This document shows, in pieces, positions 25,422 to 34,244 of a DNA stretch of 64,000 bases. The stretch is from assembly GCF_900102795.1 (NCBI RefSeq), contig NZ_FMWG01000011.1, positions 1 through 64,000 of the forward strand. The letters run 5' to 3'. Made by a program: the position numbers and the translations under genes. Each line of letters starts with the position of its first letter. Positions within the stretch are counted from its first letter, which is position 1. Source of the stretch: Epibacterium ulvae. Lineage in GTDB: Bacteria; Pseudomonadota; Alphaproteobacteria; Rhodobacterales; Rhodobacteraceae. Below the pieces are notes generated by a model. The model did no database searches. It worked only from the letters and a program-made list of their open reading frames with translations, and had not been told where the DNA came from.

Positions 25422-26386
25422 CGGCTTTAAACACGTCAGAGGCGCTTTGGATCACGGCGCCAGAGATGGCCGATTTTGCACCGGGTGCCGTGATGACTGG
25501 CCCCAATACCCTAAGCGTTCAAACGCTTTATTCTGGCATCAGTCGTGGGACTGAGCAGCTGGTGTTCAAAGGAAACGTGCCACAGGGTGAACACGACACT
25601 ATGCGGGCCCCCTTTCAGGAAGGCGTTTTTTCTTTTCCTGTCAAATATGGCTATAGCGCAGTTGGACGCATCGAAACTGGAGCGCGCCAAGGTGAAACAG
25701 TATTTGCCCTGTTCCCCCATCAACGCCGCTTTGCGCTAGAGAGCACGGCACTTATTCCGGTGCCCGCTGATGTCACCGCCGCGCGGGCGGTTTTGGCGGC
25801 GAATATGGAAACCGCGCTGAATATCACCTGGGATGCTGCAATTGGCATTGGCGATCGTGTGGTTGTTGTTGGTGGCGGTGTGGTTGGCGCGCTGGTGGCT
25901 TATCTGGCGACACGGGTCGCGGGCACATCGGTCACTTTGGTTGATATTAATCCAGCGCGACAGAAGCTTGCCACGGCATTTGGGTGTGCCTTTTCCCTGC
26001 CACAGGATGCGCCAAATGATGCTGATGTTGTTATACATACATCCGCAACTGCGGCTGGTCTTGCGACCGCCATTCAGGCGGCTGGGGTCGAAGCGGTTGT
26101 GATCGAAGCCAGCTGGTATGGCAATCAATCTGTGCCTGCGCCACTGGGAGGGCGGTTTCATCAACGTCGCCTAAAACTGGTGAGTTCGCAGGTTGGCCGT
26201 ATCCCGGCAGTCCGGGCTGCGCGGTGGACGTATCAGCGGCGGCTTTCGCAGGCGCTCTCGCTTCTTGCAGATCCTGTATTGGATGATCTTATTTCGGGTG
26301 AGACATCTTTTGATAACCTTGCAACGGAATATGCAGGAATTCTGAGCAATCCACACACATTATGCCATCGGGTGCGGTATGACTGA
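25418..26386 (+). CDS. Medium-chain dehydrogenase/reductase (zinc-type alcohol dehydrogenase-like)
   Basis: A 322-residue MDR-family protein with a Rossmann glycine motif VVVVGGGVVGALVAYLA and acidic DINPARQKLA. The N-terminal half (YSGISRGTEQLVFKG, GYSAVGRIETG) is of the type seen in bacteriochlorophyllide and sugar-type oxidoreductases. The usual GHE zinc motif is absent, so it may not need catalytic zinc. It overlaps both neighbours (ATGA with ribA and 8 bp with the phosphatase gene), so it is fixed in this operon. Substrate unknown. Confidence 0.85.
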   Translation: MTALNTSEALWITAPEMADFAPGAVMTGPNTLSVQTLYSGISRGTEQLVFKGNVPQGEHDTMRAPFQEGVFSFPVKYGYSAVGRIETGARQGETVFALFPHQRRFALESTALIPVPADVTAARAVLAANMETALNITWDAAIGIGDRVVVVGGGVVGALVAYLATRVAGTSVTLVDINPARQKLATAFGCAFSLPQDAPNDADVVIHTSATAAGLATAIQAAGVEAVVIEASWYGNQSVPAPLGGRFHQRRLKLVSSQVGRIPAVRAARWTYQRRLSQALSLLADPVLDDLISGETSFDNLATEYAGILSNPHTLCHRVRYD

Positions 26387-27212
26387 TGCTTTCGCTTCTT
26401 CTAACGCCTCTCTACCGGCTTCAGCCTCGCCTTTGTTGCGGGATATGGCGCATGTGGCCTATCTGGCGGGTGAAGCACTTGTTGGCTTTGCGAAAGATCG
26501 CAGTGCTTTGACGTTGCAAGAAAAAACAGCGGGTGATTTCGTCAGCTCTGCGGATCTGAAATCAGAAGCAATCATCGCCGATTGGCTGAAAACACGCTAT
26601 CCAGATTTTGGCTGGGTGGGCGAAGAGACAGGCGCGCAGATTACCGGTTTCGATGAACCCTATTGGGTTGTTGACCCTTTGGATGGTACCAGTAATTTTC
26701 TGAAAGGATTACCGCATTGGGCTGTGTCCATCGCCTTGTGCAAAGGGGACGCCCCCATAGCGGCGATCGTTTATGATCCTGTAAAGGAAGAACTTTTCTC
26801 GGCAGAACGCGGATGTGGTGCGTTTTTGAATGGCGCCCGGATATGGGTCAATTCAGATATCAGCCTCAGCACGGCCATATTGGCGACGGGGGTGCCTGCG
26901 GGGGGACGTGTGACCTACCTGTCTGATTGTCTTATGGATTTGGAACAGCTCATGCCCAAAAGCGCGGGTATACGGCGCTGGGGCGCAGCTGCGCTGGATC
27001 TTGCATATGTTGCCGCGGGGCGTCTGGATGCCTATTGGGAACGCAATCTCGGGCCGTGGGATATCGCGGCTGGGTGGTTGCTGGTTCAGGAAGCAGGCGG
27101 CTGCGTCGAGCCGCTTTGGAGCGGGGAGCCAATATTGAAATCGGGGTCGTTTTTGGCGGGCGACGCTGCCTTGTTGCGACAAGTCCACCCCTATCTAACG
27201 CCGAAACATTAG
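26379..27212 (+). CDS. Inositol monophosphatase-family phosphatase
   Basis: A 277-residue phosphatase of the IMPase/CysQ/HisN superfamily. Metal-binding motifs are complete: GEETG (81-85), VVDPLDGTSNF (97-107; Asp99, Asp102) and the C-terminal GPWDIAAGWLLVQEAGG. It should remove a phosphate monoester from a small cytoplasmic substrate. In an operon starting from a GTP-derived ribotide, removal of the 5'-phosphate, which the riboflavin pathway also needs, is an attractive role but unproven. The last gene of the overlapping run. Confidence 0.88.
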   Translation: MTDAFASSNASLPASASPLLRDMAHVAYLAGEALVGFAKDRSALTLQEKTAGDFVSSADLKSEAIIADWLKTRYPDFGWVGEETGAQITGFDEPYWVVDPLDGTSNFLKGLPHWAVSIALCKGDAPIAAIVYDPVKEELFSAERGCGAFLNGARIWVNSDISLSTAILATGVPAGGRVTYLSDCLMDLEQLMPKSAGIRRWGAAALDLAYVAAGRLDAYWERNLGPWDIAAGWLLVQEAGGCVEPLWSGEPILKSGSFLAGDAALLRQVHPYLTPKH

Positions 27213-27276
27213 CGACATGAGGTGAAATGCTCCTTGTGATGTGAGAGAGCGTTGCCGATCAAGAGGTTGAAGGTTG

Positions 27277-27846
27277 ATGACTTTTGCGTCAAACATGATC
27301 ATCTATTTGCGCCCTACGCTCTGGAAACGGCTGGAAACACTTGTGTCTGCATTGATGAAAAAGGACTTGATAGCGCTTCTTCCGCGCTTGCGTCGTTTCG
27401 CCTGTTCTTTGACCCTGTCCGTATCTGATGCTGATGATCTTGTGCAAGAAGCCTGTCTGCGCGCGCTGAGCCGATCTGATCAGTGGAAGCCTGACCAACC
27501 CTTTGATTTCTGGATGTTTCGCCTGACACGGAACCTATGGATTTCAGAAATTCGCAAGCAGAAGGTTCGTTTTGGAAAAGGGCAGATCCCCGCAGAAGAA
27601 AGTGCAGAACTTGTTCAACATGACACTGGTGAAGATCGGTTGGCTGCTGTTCAACTGTTAGGCCGGGTTGGTGCGTTGCCGTCAGAGCTTGCAGTGGTGT
27701 TGGTTGCGGTTTCAGTCGAGGGCTACAGCTATAGTGAAACCGCGGAGTTGCTTGATATTCCGATTGGAACGGTCATGAGCAGAGTCCATCGTGCGCGCAA
27801 GATGCTGGCGCATCAGATTGCGGCTCAGGCGGAGGGTGTCGAATGA
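27277..27846 (+). CDS. ECF-type RNA polymerase sigma factor
   Basis: A 189-residue sigma factor with region 2 (DADDLVQEACLRAL ... FDFWMFRLTRNLWISEIRKQK) and region 4 (ALPSELAVVLVAVSVEGYSYSETAELLDIPIGTVMSRVHRARKML). The ATG at 27277 has AAGAGG and AAGG upstream; an ATG at 27355, starting MKKDLIALLPRL, gives a more standard N-terminus and may be the true start. Its stop overlaps the next gene by ATGA, an anti-sigma factor. It lies 64 bp after the phosphatase gene. Confidence 0.9.
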   Translation: MTFASNMIIYLRPTLWKRLETLVSALMKKDLIALLPRLRRFACSLTLSVSDADDLVQEACLRALSRSDQWKPDQPFDFWMFRLTRNLWISEIRKQKVRFGKGQIPAEESAELVQHDTGEDRLAAVQLLGRVGALPSELAVVLVAVSVEGYSYSETAELLDIPIGTVMSRVHRARKMLAHQIAAQAEGVE

Positions 27847-28631
27847 GTTTTGATCCCGTAAAGCTGAGTGCTTATCTTGATGGTGAGCTGAGTGCAGTTG
27901 AAACCGCTGAAATTGAAACCGCATTGCAACAGGATCAGGCGCTCCAGGGCGAACTGGAGATGTTGATACAAGGGCAAGAGATTGGATTGGCAGATCTTAA
28001 TGCGGCGTTGGAAGCTCCGGTTCCCGAAGGTCTGATCGCCGCGATTGAGACCGCGCCTGTTCCAGAGGTTGCAAATTCGCCTTTGCCGCCTCAGCGTTTC
28101 GCATTGGTTGCGGCGACAGTTCTTGCGGCGTTTGTGGGAGTTTCTAGCGGTTATTTTCTTGGCGCGTCACAACCAAACACGCAGGTCGCAAACGTGGCAG
28201 GTGGTGAACTACTCCCGGAATGGGTGTCAGACGTGGCGGATTATCATCGTGTTTATGCCAAAGAAGGTCGGCACTTGGTTGAAGTGGGTGCGGATGAGCA
28301 GGAGCATCTGGAAACCTGGCTGACCAAAGTTGTTGGAGCGGAAGTGATTGCACCAGATCTTAGCCATCATGGGCTCACGTTTGAAGGTGGTCGGCTTTTG
28401 GTTGCAGCTGGAAAACCTGTGGCTCAGCTGATGTATACAGATGCCACGCAAAGAGTGGTGGCGCTGTGTCTGTTGCAAACCGACACCCCTGCTGCCCAAG
28501 TGGAAACCCGGTCATTACATGAGTTTGAGATGGTGACCTGGGGTGATACAAATAGGAATTTTATCGTGATCGGGGATGAAGACCGTCAGGATCTTGGCGC
28601 GATTGCAGAAACTGTTGCGCAAGAGGTTTGA
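27843..28631 (+). CDS. Anti-sigma factor, single-pass membrane protein
   Basis: A 262-residue protein. The N-terminus SAYLDGELSAVETAEIETAL (8-27) is the anti-sigma zinc-finger-like helical region without zinc ligands. One membrane segment follows (about 86-108) and then a periplasmic domain of about 150 residues. It is coupled to the sigma gene (ATGA) and should hold it at the membrane until an envelope signal acts. The signal and the target promoters are unknown. Confidence 0.85.
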   Translation: MSFDPVKLSAYLDGELSAVETAEIETALQQDQALQGELEMLIQGQEIGLADLNAALEAPVPEGLIAAIETAPVPEVANSPLPPQRFALVAATVLAAFVGVSSGYFLGASQPNTQVANVAGGELLPEWVSDVADYHRVYAKEGRHLVEVGADEQEHLETWLTKVVGAEVIAPDLSHHGLTFEGGRLLVAAGKPVAQLMYTDATQRVVALCLLQTDTPAAQVETRSLHEFEMVTWGDTNRNFIVIGDEDRQDLGAIAETVAQEV

Positions 28632-28786
28632 TCTCGCAGAGTTGACGCGTCATGGCCAATGTTGCGAAGGTTCAAAGAGCTTGAATCCACAACGAATAAA
28701 ATATCGGCGTCTTTATCGGCGAAAGTATTGATAAAAATTTGGATCTTCTCTCTGCGAACGCAATTTTCGACAAAAGGGTTCATTTG

Positions 28787-29503
28787 ATGCCACTTTCGAG
28801 ACTGCGTCTTACTTCAATAGCCATACTCATTGTGCTTGGGTTTTTTCAAATACCAGTCGCGCCTGATACGTTGGAGTTTGATCCGGCTTTGAATAGGATC
28901 CTGAAGTGGTTGTTTATGTTTGCACCACTTATTCCACTTGCGGTCGTTTTGATCAAATCACTGACCGCGAGGCCGTGGCCACCGCTGTTTGTCTTTGGCA
29001 TGGCCAGTCTCACCGCTATTTTTGGACTACTTATGAGTGTGTTGCACATCATTTTTGGTTCGTCTCTTGCTTTTATGCACACACTTTCACTGACTATCGC
29101 CATTGTTGCTTTTCTTTCGGTACTGAACACTGGCTCGATCAGTGGGCTGTGGTCCAAACTCATTATCATTCCTGTAGTTGTGGCGGTTTGGTCGATAAGC
29201 ACTATTGCTGTCATAGCTTTTCAAGCGAACAAGATTTCAGGCGGCGATCCATTTTGTCTTGCTGCTCACAAAACCAACGGAGAGATCACAAACTTTGCAC
29301 AACTGCGCGGCTTGTCTTTTTATGCGCCTTTACGGGGAAAAAATGCACTGCAATGGGATTTTCACGGTCTGTTGATCGTTGAGACAGATGAGGGGCCAGT
29401 GGTTTATAACTGGTCACCACGCTGGGCGCGCTTTGACGTTATTGCGCAGCCAGCGCTATATTTAGTCGACCCTTTGGCTGCCTGTGTCCCAAAAGCGGAC
29501 TAG
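28787..29503 (+). CDS. Membrane protein of unknown function
   Basis: A 238-residue protein with about five hydrophobic segments (about 5-25, 42-58, 66-90, 94-115, 125-148) and a soluble C-terminal tail (GGDPFCLAAHK ... FHGLLIVETDEGPVVYNWSPRW). The ATG at 28787 follows AAAAGGG; a TTG at 28739 opens the frame earlier. I recognise no family. Its 3' end is overlapped by the start of a degraded binding-protein remnant. Confidence 0.65.
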   Translation: MPLSRLRLTSIAILIVLGFFQIPVAPDTLEFDPALNRILKWLFMFAPLIPLAVVLIKSLTARPWPPLFVFGMASLTAIFGLLMSVLHIIFGSSLAFMHTLSLTIAIVAFLSVLNTGSISGLWSKLIIIPVVVAVWSISTIAVIAFQANKISGGDPFCLAAHKTNGEITNFAQLRGLSFYAPLRGKNALQWDFHGLLIVETDEGPVVYNWSPRWARFDVIAQPALYLVDPLAACVPKAD

Positions 29504-29514
29504 TAATCTCAGCT

Positions 29515-29740
29515 ATTGCACGAGAATTCAAAACTTTCCGTCGTCCGGTTCTGTCGGGCTAGATTTTACCCATGTCAGTTATGATGTTGCAACGTTGATT
29601 GCTGAAGATTTAGGAGTGGCGCTGAAATTGAAACCAATCACTTCAAAACAACGCGCGCCCTTTCTGACTGCGGGGATGGTTGATCTAGTTGTCTCATCAG
29701 CTGGTGCGCCACCCTTGAATGCGTTGAATTATCCTTTTGA
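29515..29740 (+). pseudogene. Remnant of an amino-acid-type ABC transporter substrate-binding protein
   Basis: In one frame this segment reads GLDFTHVSYDVATLIAEDL, GVALKLKPITSKQRAPFL and TAGMVDLVVSSAGAPP, which is the start of a type 2 periplasmic binding protein (family pattern GxDVDxAxxIAxxLG ... TxxxRxPxLxxGxVDLVIS). Signal peptide and C-terminal domain are missing, and the reading runs into the antisense 3' end of the hpsN-like gene. Best explained as a deletion relic; an intact gene cannot be recovered in any frame. Confidence 0.6.
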
Positions 29741-31036
29741 GGTCAGATCGAAATGTTCGTCCGGGAAATATTTGGCGAGTCTTACATCTGCCGATCGTGC
29801 ATGACCTTCCATCCCTTCCAGACGCGAAATACGGGCGGTGGCTTCGGCCACAGGTTTTGATCCTTCACGTGTTGCACGCTGCCAAGTGACAATTTTCATG
29901 TATTTATGGACGGACAAGCCACCCGTATACCGCGCTGCGCCTGATGTTGGCAGGACGTGGTTGGTTCCTGTCGCCTTATCGCCATAAGAAACTGTCGTCT
30001 CTTCGCCCAGAAACAGTGAACCATAACACGTTAAACGGTTCAGCCACCACGACAGGTCTTCAGCTTGAACTGTCAGATGCTCGGGGGCATATTCATCTGA
30101 CACGCTGGCCATTTCTTCGCGATCCGCACAGAGGATGACTTCTGCATAGTCGCGCCATGCAGCCGCAGCATTGTCACGGTTCAGCTCTGGCAGAGCAGCG
30201 ATCAGCGCCGGAACCCACTCCATAACATCTTTTGCGAGCCCCTCGTCATCTGTGACCAGCCAGACGGGAGAATTGTAGCCATGTTCAGCCTGACTCACCA
30301 AATCGGTGGCAACGATATGAGGATCGGCGCGACCATCGGCAAGGATCAGACTGTCTGTCGGGCCTGCAATCATATCAATGCCAACACGACCAAACAGGAT
30401 GCGTTTTGCTTCAGCCACAAACTGATTGCCCGGCCCCACCAGAATGTTTGCAGCTGGTAAACCAAACAACCCGTAGGTCATTGCTGCCACCCCTTGCACG
30501 CCGCCCATGGCCATGATCCTGTCCGCGCCGCAAATATGCGCAGCGTATATGATCGCCGAGGCGACGCCAGCATCTGCGCGGGGCGGTGAACAGGCCGTAA
30601 TGTGTTTGCAGCCTGCAACTTTGGCCGTTGTGACCGTCATGATCGCACTGGCGATATGGCTGTAGCGCCCACCCGGCACGTAACAGCCCGCCGCGTCTAC
30701 GGGAATGGCTTTCTGTCCTGCGATAAAACCCGGAACCACTTCGTATTCGACATCTTGCAAAGTCGCTTTCTGAGCTTGGGCAAAGCGTTTCACATTGTCA
30801 TGGGCAAATCGAATATCAGCTTTTAACTTTTCAGGAACTTTCGCGCAGGCAGTTTTGATGTCTGCTTCACTCAGCAGAACTGGACCTGTGTATTTATCAA
30901 ACTTAGCCGCATAGTCCAATGCAGCCTGATCACCACCAGCTTCAATATCTTCTAAGATTTTCACAACAGTGTCATGCACGTCTGACGCGTGCGAAGTCGA
31001 TGTGAGCGTTGCTTTTTTCAGATACGTTCGCGCCAT
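29729..31036 (-). CDS. hpsN: Sulfopropanediol 3-dehydrogenase-type (HpsN / HisD-like) enzyme
   Basis: A 435-residue member of the histidinol dehydrogenase fold. GCYVPGGRY, GPGNQFVAEAK, AGPTDSLILAD and GGLSVHKYMKIVTWQRAT match the HpsN subgroup, which oxidises (R)-2,3-dihydroxypropane-1-sulfonate to sulfolactate with NAD and zinc, rather than true HisD (AGPSEVLVIAD). SQAEH and DEYAPEHL carry zinc-site residues. The ATG at 31036 follows GGAG. It is the last gene after a PotABCD-type transporter, so that transporter may import the sulfonate. Alternative: oxidation of another diol. Confidence 0.8.
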   Translation of the reverse strand: MARTYLKKATLTSTSHASDVHDTVVKILEDIEAGGDQAALDYAAKFDKYTGPVLLSEADIKTACAKVPEKLKADIRFAHDNVKRFAQAQKATLQDVEYEVVPGFIAGQKAIPVDAAGCYVPGGRYSHIASAIMTVTTAKVAGCKHITACSPPRADAGVASAIIYAAHICGADRIMAMGGVQGVAAMTYGLFGLPAANILVGPGNQFVAEAKRILFGRVGIDMIAGPTDSLILADGRADPHIVATDLVSQAEHGYNSPVWLVTDDEGLAKDVMEWVPALIAALPELNRDNAAAAWRDYAEVILCADREEMASVSDEYAPEHLTVQAEDLSWWLNRLTCYGSLFLGEETTVSYGDKATGTNHVLPTSGAARYTGGLSVHKYMKIVTWQRATREGSKPVAEATARISRLEGMEGHARSADVRLAKYFPDEHFDLTSKG

Positions 31037-31149
31037 CAATAATCTCCAGAAAAGGGTGCATCACAGGCCTTGGCCAACTATGTGCGTTCTTGATGCTAGA
31101 GGAGGAGATTTGAAAAAATCAAGGATTACTTTGGATCGTCCGCCGCATC

Positions 31150-31977
31150 CTAGCTGCCAAATCCTTTGCCAAAGGCCTCCTCGCGGATGAACCGTTCGCT
31201 TAGAAGTAAGAGTAAAACGCCGGGAATTGTGACCACCAGTGCAATACCCGCTGCGGATGCATCTAGCGTGCCTCCGGAAATTTTGGAAAATAACAAGGTG
31301 GGCAAAGTGATGATTTTTCCCTGCCCCATAAAGAACGTCAGCAAAAAGATATTGCTGGACACCAAAAAGGTAAATAAAGCGCCAGCAATCACTCCGGGCA
31401 TCAGCATCGGCAGCGTCACCAGACGCAACACTTGCCAGCGGGAGGCGCCAAGCACCATGGCCTGTTCTTCAAATTCAGCGCCAAGCCCTTGATAGACGGC
31501 GGTTAGCATACGGATCATATAGGGAATGGTGGGGATCAGATGTACAATGATGATCCCCAGATAGCTTCCGGCAAGGCCCAGTTTGATAAAGACCATTAAA
31601 AGTGAAATGCCTATTGCGGCTTCGGGTACGATCAAAGGCAGGGCTAGGAAAAATTCAAAGGCGTGTTTACCGGGAAATGTCTCTCGCGCCAGAACACGGG
31701 CGGCTGGCAGGCAAATCACTAAGGCCAGTGCCGTGACAACGATTCCGATCAAAATTGTATTTAATGTTGCTTCCAAAATCCGGCTGTAAGGAGAGAGCAC
31801 ATAATCCCAGGCAAGCGGTAACAGCGACTTTTCGCGCTGTTCCAGCCACCATGTGGATGGCAACAAGTCTGGCCAGCCCCAGCGAAACGCAAAGCTTTGG
31901 ATCATCAGTGGCACGAAAGGGCCCAGCACAAAGACCGCAACCAATATCAATGCACTGCGATGGAGGCGGAGAAACAT
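31150..31977 (-). CDS. ABC transporter permease, PotC-like
   Basis: A 275-residue inner-membrane permease with six predicted segments. The EAA loop (EEQAMVLGASRWQVLRLVTLPMLMPGVIAG) is of the spermidine/putrescine/thiamine/iron family. The start overlaps the upstream permease stop by TGATG. It pairs with the permease at 31977-32855. A 113-bp gap precedes the HpsN-type gene. Confidence 0.9.
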   Translation of the reverse strand: MFLRLHRSALILVAVFVLGPFVPLMIQSFAFRWGWPDLLPSTWWLEQREKSLLPLAWDYVLSPYSRILEATLNTILIGIVVTALALVICLPAARVLARETFPGKHAFEFFLALPLIVPEAAIGISLLMVFIKLGLAGSYLGIIIVHLIPTIPYMIRMLTAVYQGLGAEFEEQAMVLGASRWQVLRLVTLPMLMPGVIAGALFTFLVSSNIFLLTFFMGQGKIITLPTLLFSKISGGTLDASAAGIALVVTIPGVLLLLLSERFIREEAFGKGFGS

Positions 31978-32855
31978 CAGCTGCGCCCCCGTTTGCGTTC
32001 AAATCGGCGATAGGTGCCGAGATAGGCAAAAAGCACAACACCAGAAACGATTGCAAGCGTTACCACCACGGCCATTCCGCGCAATTGCAGGGTATAGTCG
32101 GCGTCGTTGAAATAGCGCCATGCCACAACAGGGAGTGTATCCGGAAACCCGCCTCCCAGAATAAATGGTGCTTCAAACGCACCGATATTAAATGCGGTGA
32201 TGATGAGTGATGAGGACACAATGGCCGGCAGGATCTGTGGTAACGTGACATGCCAAAACACCTGCCAGCGATGTGCGCCCAACACTTTTGCGGCTTCTTC
32301 TGTTTCGCGCCCGAGCCCCAACAGCACCGCATAGACGGTAAGCGCAACAAACGGCAGCTGTTTCCAGACATAAACTGCAATGATGCCCCATCCCGCATGC
32401 GTTTTCAAAATCTGCGGAAATTGAGACGGGTCATCAATCACGCCGACAAACGCCATCATCCGTGACGCCATTCCCCCATTGCCGAGCAAGAGCACTGCAA
32501 GCGCAATGCCGACCGCATAGGGGATCATCAGCGGCAATTTATAGATATATTTGAACAGGGTTTTTCCGGCAAAGCTCTCTCGCAAGGCCAAAGCCAGCAA
32601 TACGCCAAAGACAACCGCCAGTCCTGTAGCGACGAAGGCATAATACAGGGTGAACCCCAAAGAGCGCCAGAATACAGGATCTGACCAGAGCGCAGCAAAA
32701 TGGCTGGTGTCTGGAAAGGTGTTCACGCCAAACCACGGCGCGAACCCCAAGGCCTGTGCCACGCCTAAAAGAAGCGCACCGCCAAAGAGCACTGTTAAAA
32801 CCAGCATCACTGGCAAAAGCTGCATCAACAGCCAGATCTGTCTCTTTGGCGGCAT
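31977..32855 (-). CDS. ABC transporter permease, PotB-like
   Basis: A 292-residue permease with six or so membrane segments and the coupling loop EEAAKVLGAHRWQVFWHVTLPQILPAIVSS. The family imports polyamines, thiamine, Fe3+ or organophosphonates. It starts 11 bp after the binding-protein gene. The substrate cannot be read from the sequence; the HpsN-type enzyme downstream suggests a C3 sulfonate or diol. Confidence 0.9.
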   Translation of the reverse strand: MPPKRQIWLLMQLLPVMLVLTVLFGGALLLGVAQALGFAPWFGVNTFPDTSHFAALWSDPVFWRSLGFTLYYAFVATGLAVVFGVLLALALRESFAGKTLFKYIYKLPLMIPYAVGIALAVLLLGNGGMASRMMAFVGVIDDPSQFPQILKTHAGWGIIAVYVWKQLPFVALTVYAVLLGLGRETEEAAKVLGAHRWQVFWHVTLPQILPAIVSSSLIITAFNIGAFEAPFILGGGFPDTLPVVAWRYFNDADYTLQLRGMAVVVTLAIVSGVVLFAYLGTYRRFERKRGRS

Positions 32856-32866
32856 CGGATTGTGCC

Positions 32867-34210
32867 TTAGTTTGACAGGTTGCTCACGGCGCGGGCGACG
32901 ATCACATCAAACGGATCTGCGCTGCCGCGTTCAATATAATCAAGCCAGACTGCTTCGATCACATCCACAAGGGTTGCGTTGGTGTCAGGGGCGGTGTTTG
33001 CGTCCAGTTCCGCCTGCGTCACCCCAATATACCCCGGTGCCGCCGCTGAAAGCGTTTCGGCTTCATCTGTTGTCAAAGTCCATGGATCAATACCGGCAGG
33101 CATGCCCGTGAATTGCAGCTTTGACGCCTGTGCTGCAACCGATGACATATAATCAGCCAAGACAAGAGCCGCCGCTGGATGAGGCGCATTTGACGGGATC
33201 GCCAGATAATTCTTGTTTTTGATCATGTTCCCTTCTGGAAAGATGAAAGACTGTGCCCCTTCAGGGAAGGTTCCATTGGCCAGATTGGTTGCCACAGCAT
33301 AAAGGCCAAACTGGCAGGCAAAATCGATCTCACCGTTTAAAAACAAGCCATTCAAGGCAGCCCCATCTTCGGGATAGCGGATATTTCCAGACTGGGCCCC
33401 TAGTAACAGTGGTTCAATTGATTTCAAATATTCAAAGCCGGGTTGGATCAAACGTGCCAGCTCTGCGGCGCCAAGGCTTTCGAGTGTTTCCTGAAAAGGA
33501 GTGGCACCGCTGCCATCCGGGTTATGTGCATAAAGCGCGGCCTGAACAAAAGTATTGCCCAGCCAATGGGGGGGCTTCACATAAGAAAACTTGCCCGGAT
33601 GGGCTTCTAAATATGTGCGCAGCTCGGCGAATGTCGTGGGGGCTGCGGCATGTTCAACACGGCCTGTGTTGACCGCACAAACATATTGCTCACCAGACCA
33701 TGGCACCTCAGCTGCTTCGGTCGCAAGGCCAAAATCGCGCAAATTCAACAAGGCACGCGGGTCTGTTTCATCCCATTCAAAATGCGCGCTGTTTGGCAAT
33801 TTATCGGCAAAACTGCCAAATAGCGCATCTTGGCGTTTGAGCGTGGCAAAGTTTTCACCATTGACCCAGATCGCATCCACACTGCCCGCACCCAACGCCT
33901 TACCTGCGCCTTTTTCTGCCAGGACAAGATCAATTGCATCTTTGGTGCCCGTAATACGCACCGGGTTCAATGTGACGCCTAGTTTCGCCAGATCGGGGGT
34001 CACGACCTGATCCATCCAAATGTTCAACGGATCACTGCCACCCCAGTAGTAGAGGTTGACGGTGCCTTCGTCTGCTGCGCGTTTCGTCACGGTCTCCCAT
34101 GGTGCCGCTCCGCTTAGAAAATTTTCGCGAAAGCCTGCGGCGTCTTCAGCAAGCGCGGAGGTTGCAAGCAGGCTTGCAGCCAACGTCATGCGCAAGAGGG
34201 TTATAGTCAT
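32867..34210 (-). CDS. PotD-type ABC transporter substrate-binding protein
   Basis: A 447-residue extracytoplasmic binding protein. The ATG at 34210 (GGGAG upstream) starts a clear signal peptide MTITLLRMTLAASLLATSALA; the open frame to 34387 is not coding. The body (VNLYYWGGSDPLNIWMD, SVDAIWVNGENFATL, YLAIPSNAPHPAAALVLADYM) belongs to the YnjB-like group of type 2 binding proteins, longer than classical PotD. It follows the ATPase gene in the operon. Confidence 0.88.
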   Translation of the reverse strand: MTITLLRMTLAASLLATSALAEDAAGFRENFLSGAAPWETVTKRAADEGTVNLYYWGGSDPLNIWMDQVVTPDLAKLGVTLNPVRITGTKDAIDLVLAEKGAGKALGAGSVDAIWVNGENFATLKRQDALFGSFADKLPNSAHFEWDETDPRALLNLRDFGLATEAAEVPWSGEQYVCAVNTGRVEHAAAPTTFAELRTYLEAHPGKFSYVKPPHWLGNTFVQAALYAHNPDGSGATPFQETLESLGAAELARLIQPGFEYLKSIEPLLLGAQSGNIRYPEDGAALNGLFLNGEIDFACQFGLYAVATNLANGTFPEGAQSFIFPEGNMIKNKNYLAIPSNAPHPAAALVLADYMSSVAAQASKLQFTGMPAGIDPWTLTTDEAETLSAAAPGYIGVTQAELDANTAPDTNATLVDVIEAVWLDYIERGSADPFDVIVARAVSNLSN

Positions 34211-34244
34211 GAAAGGTCTCCCGTGAGTGTGGTGAAGAAGAGGT

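Noticed and set aside
29729-31036. Annotation as histidinol dehydrogenase for histidine synthesis
   Set aside because: Sequence motifs (AGPTDSLILAD, GGLSVHKYMKIVTW) and lack of other his genes favour the HpsN subgroup.
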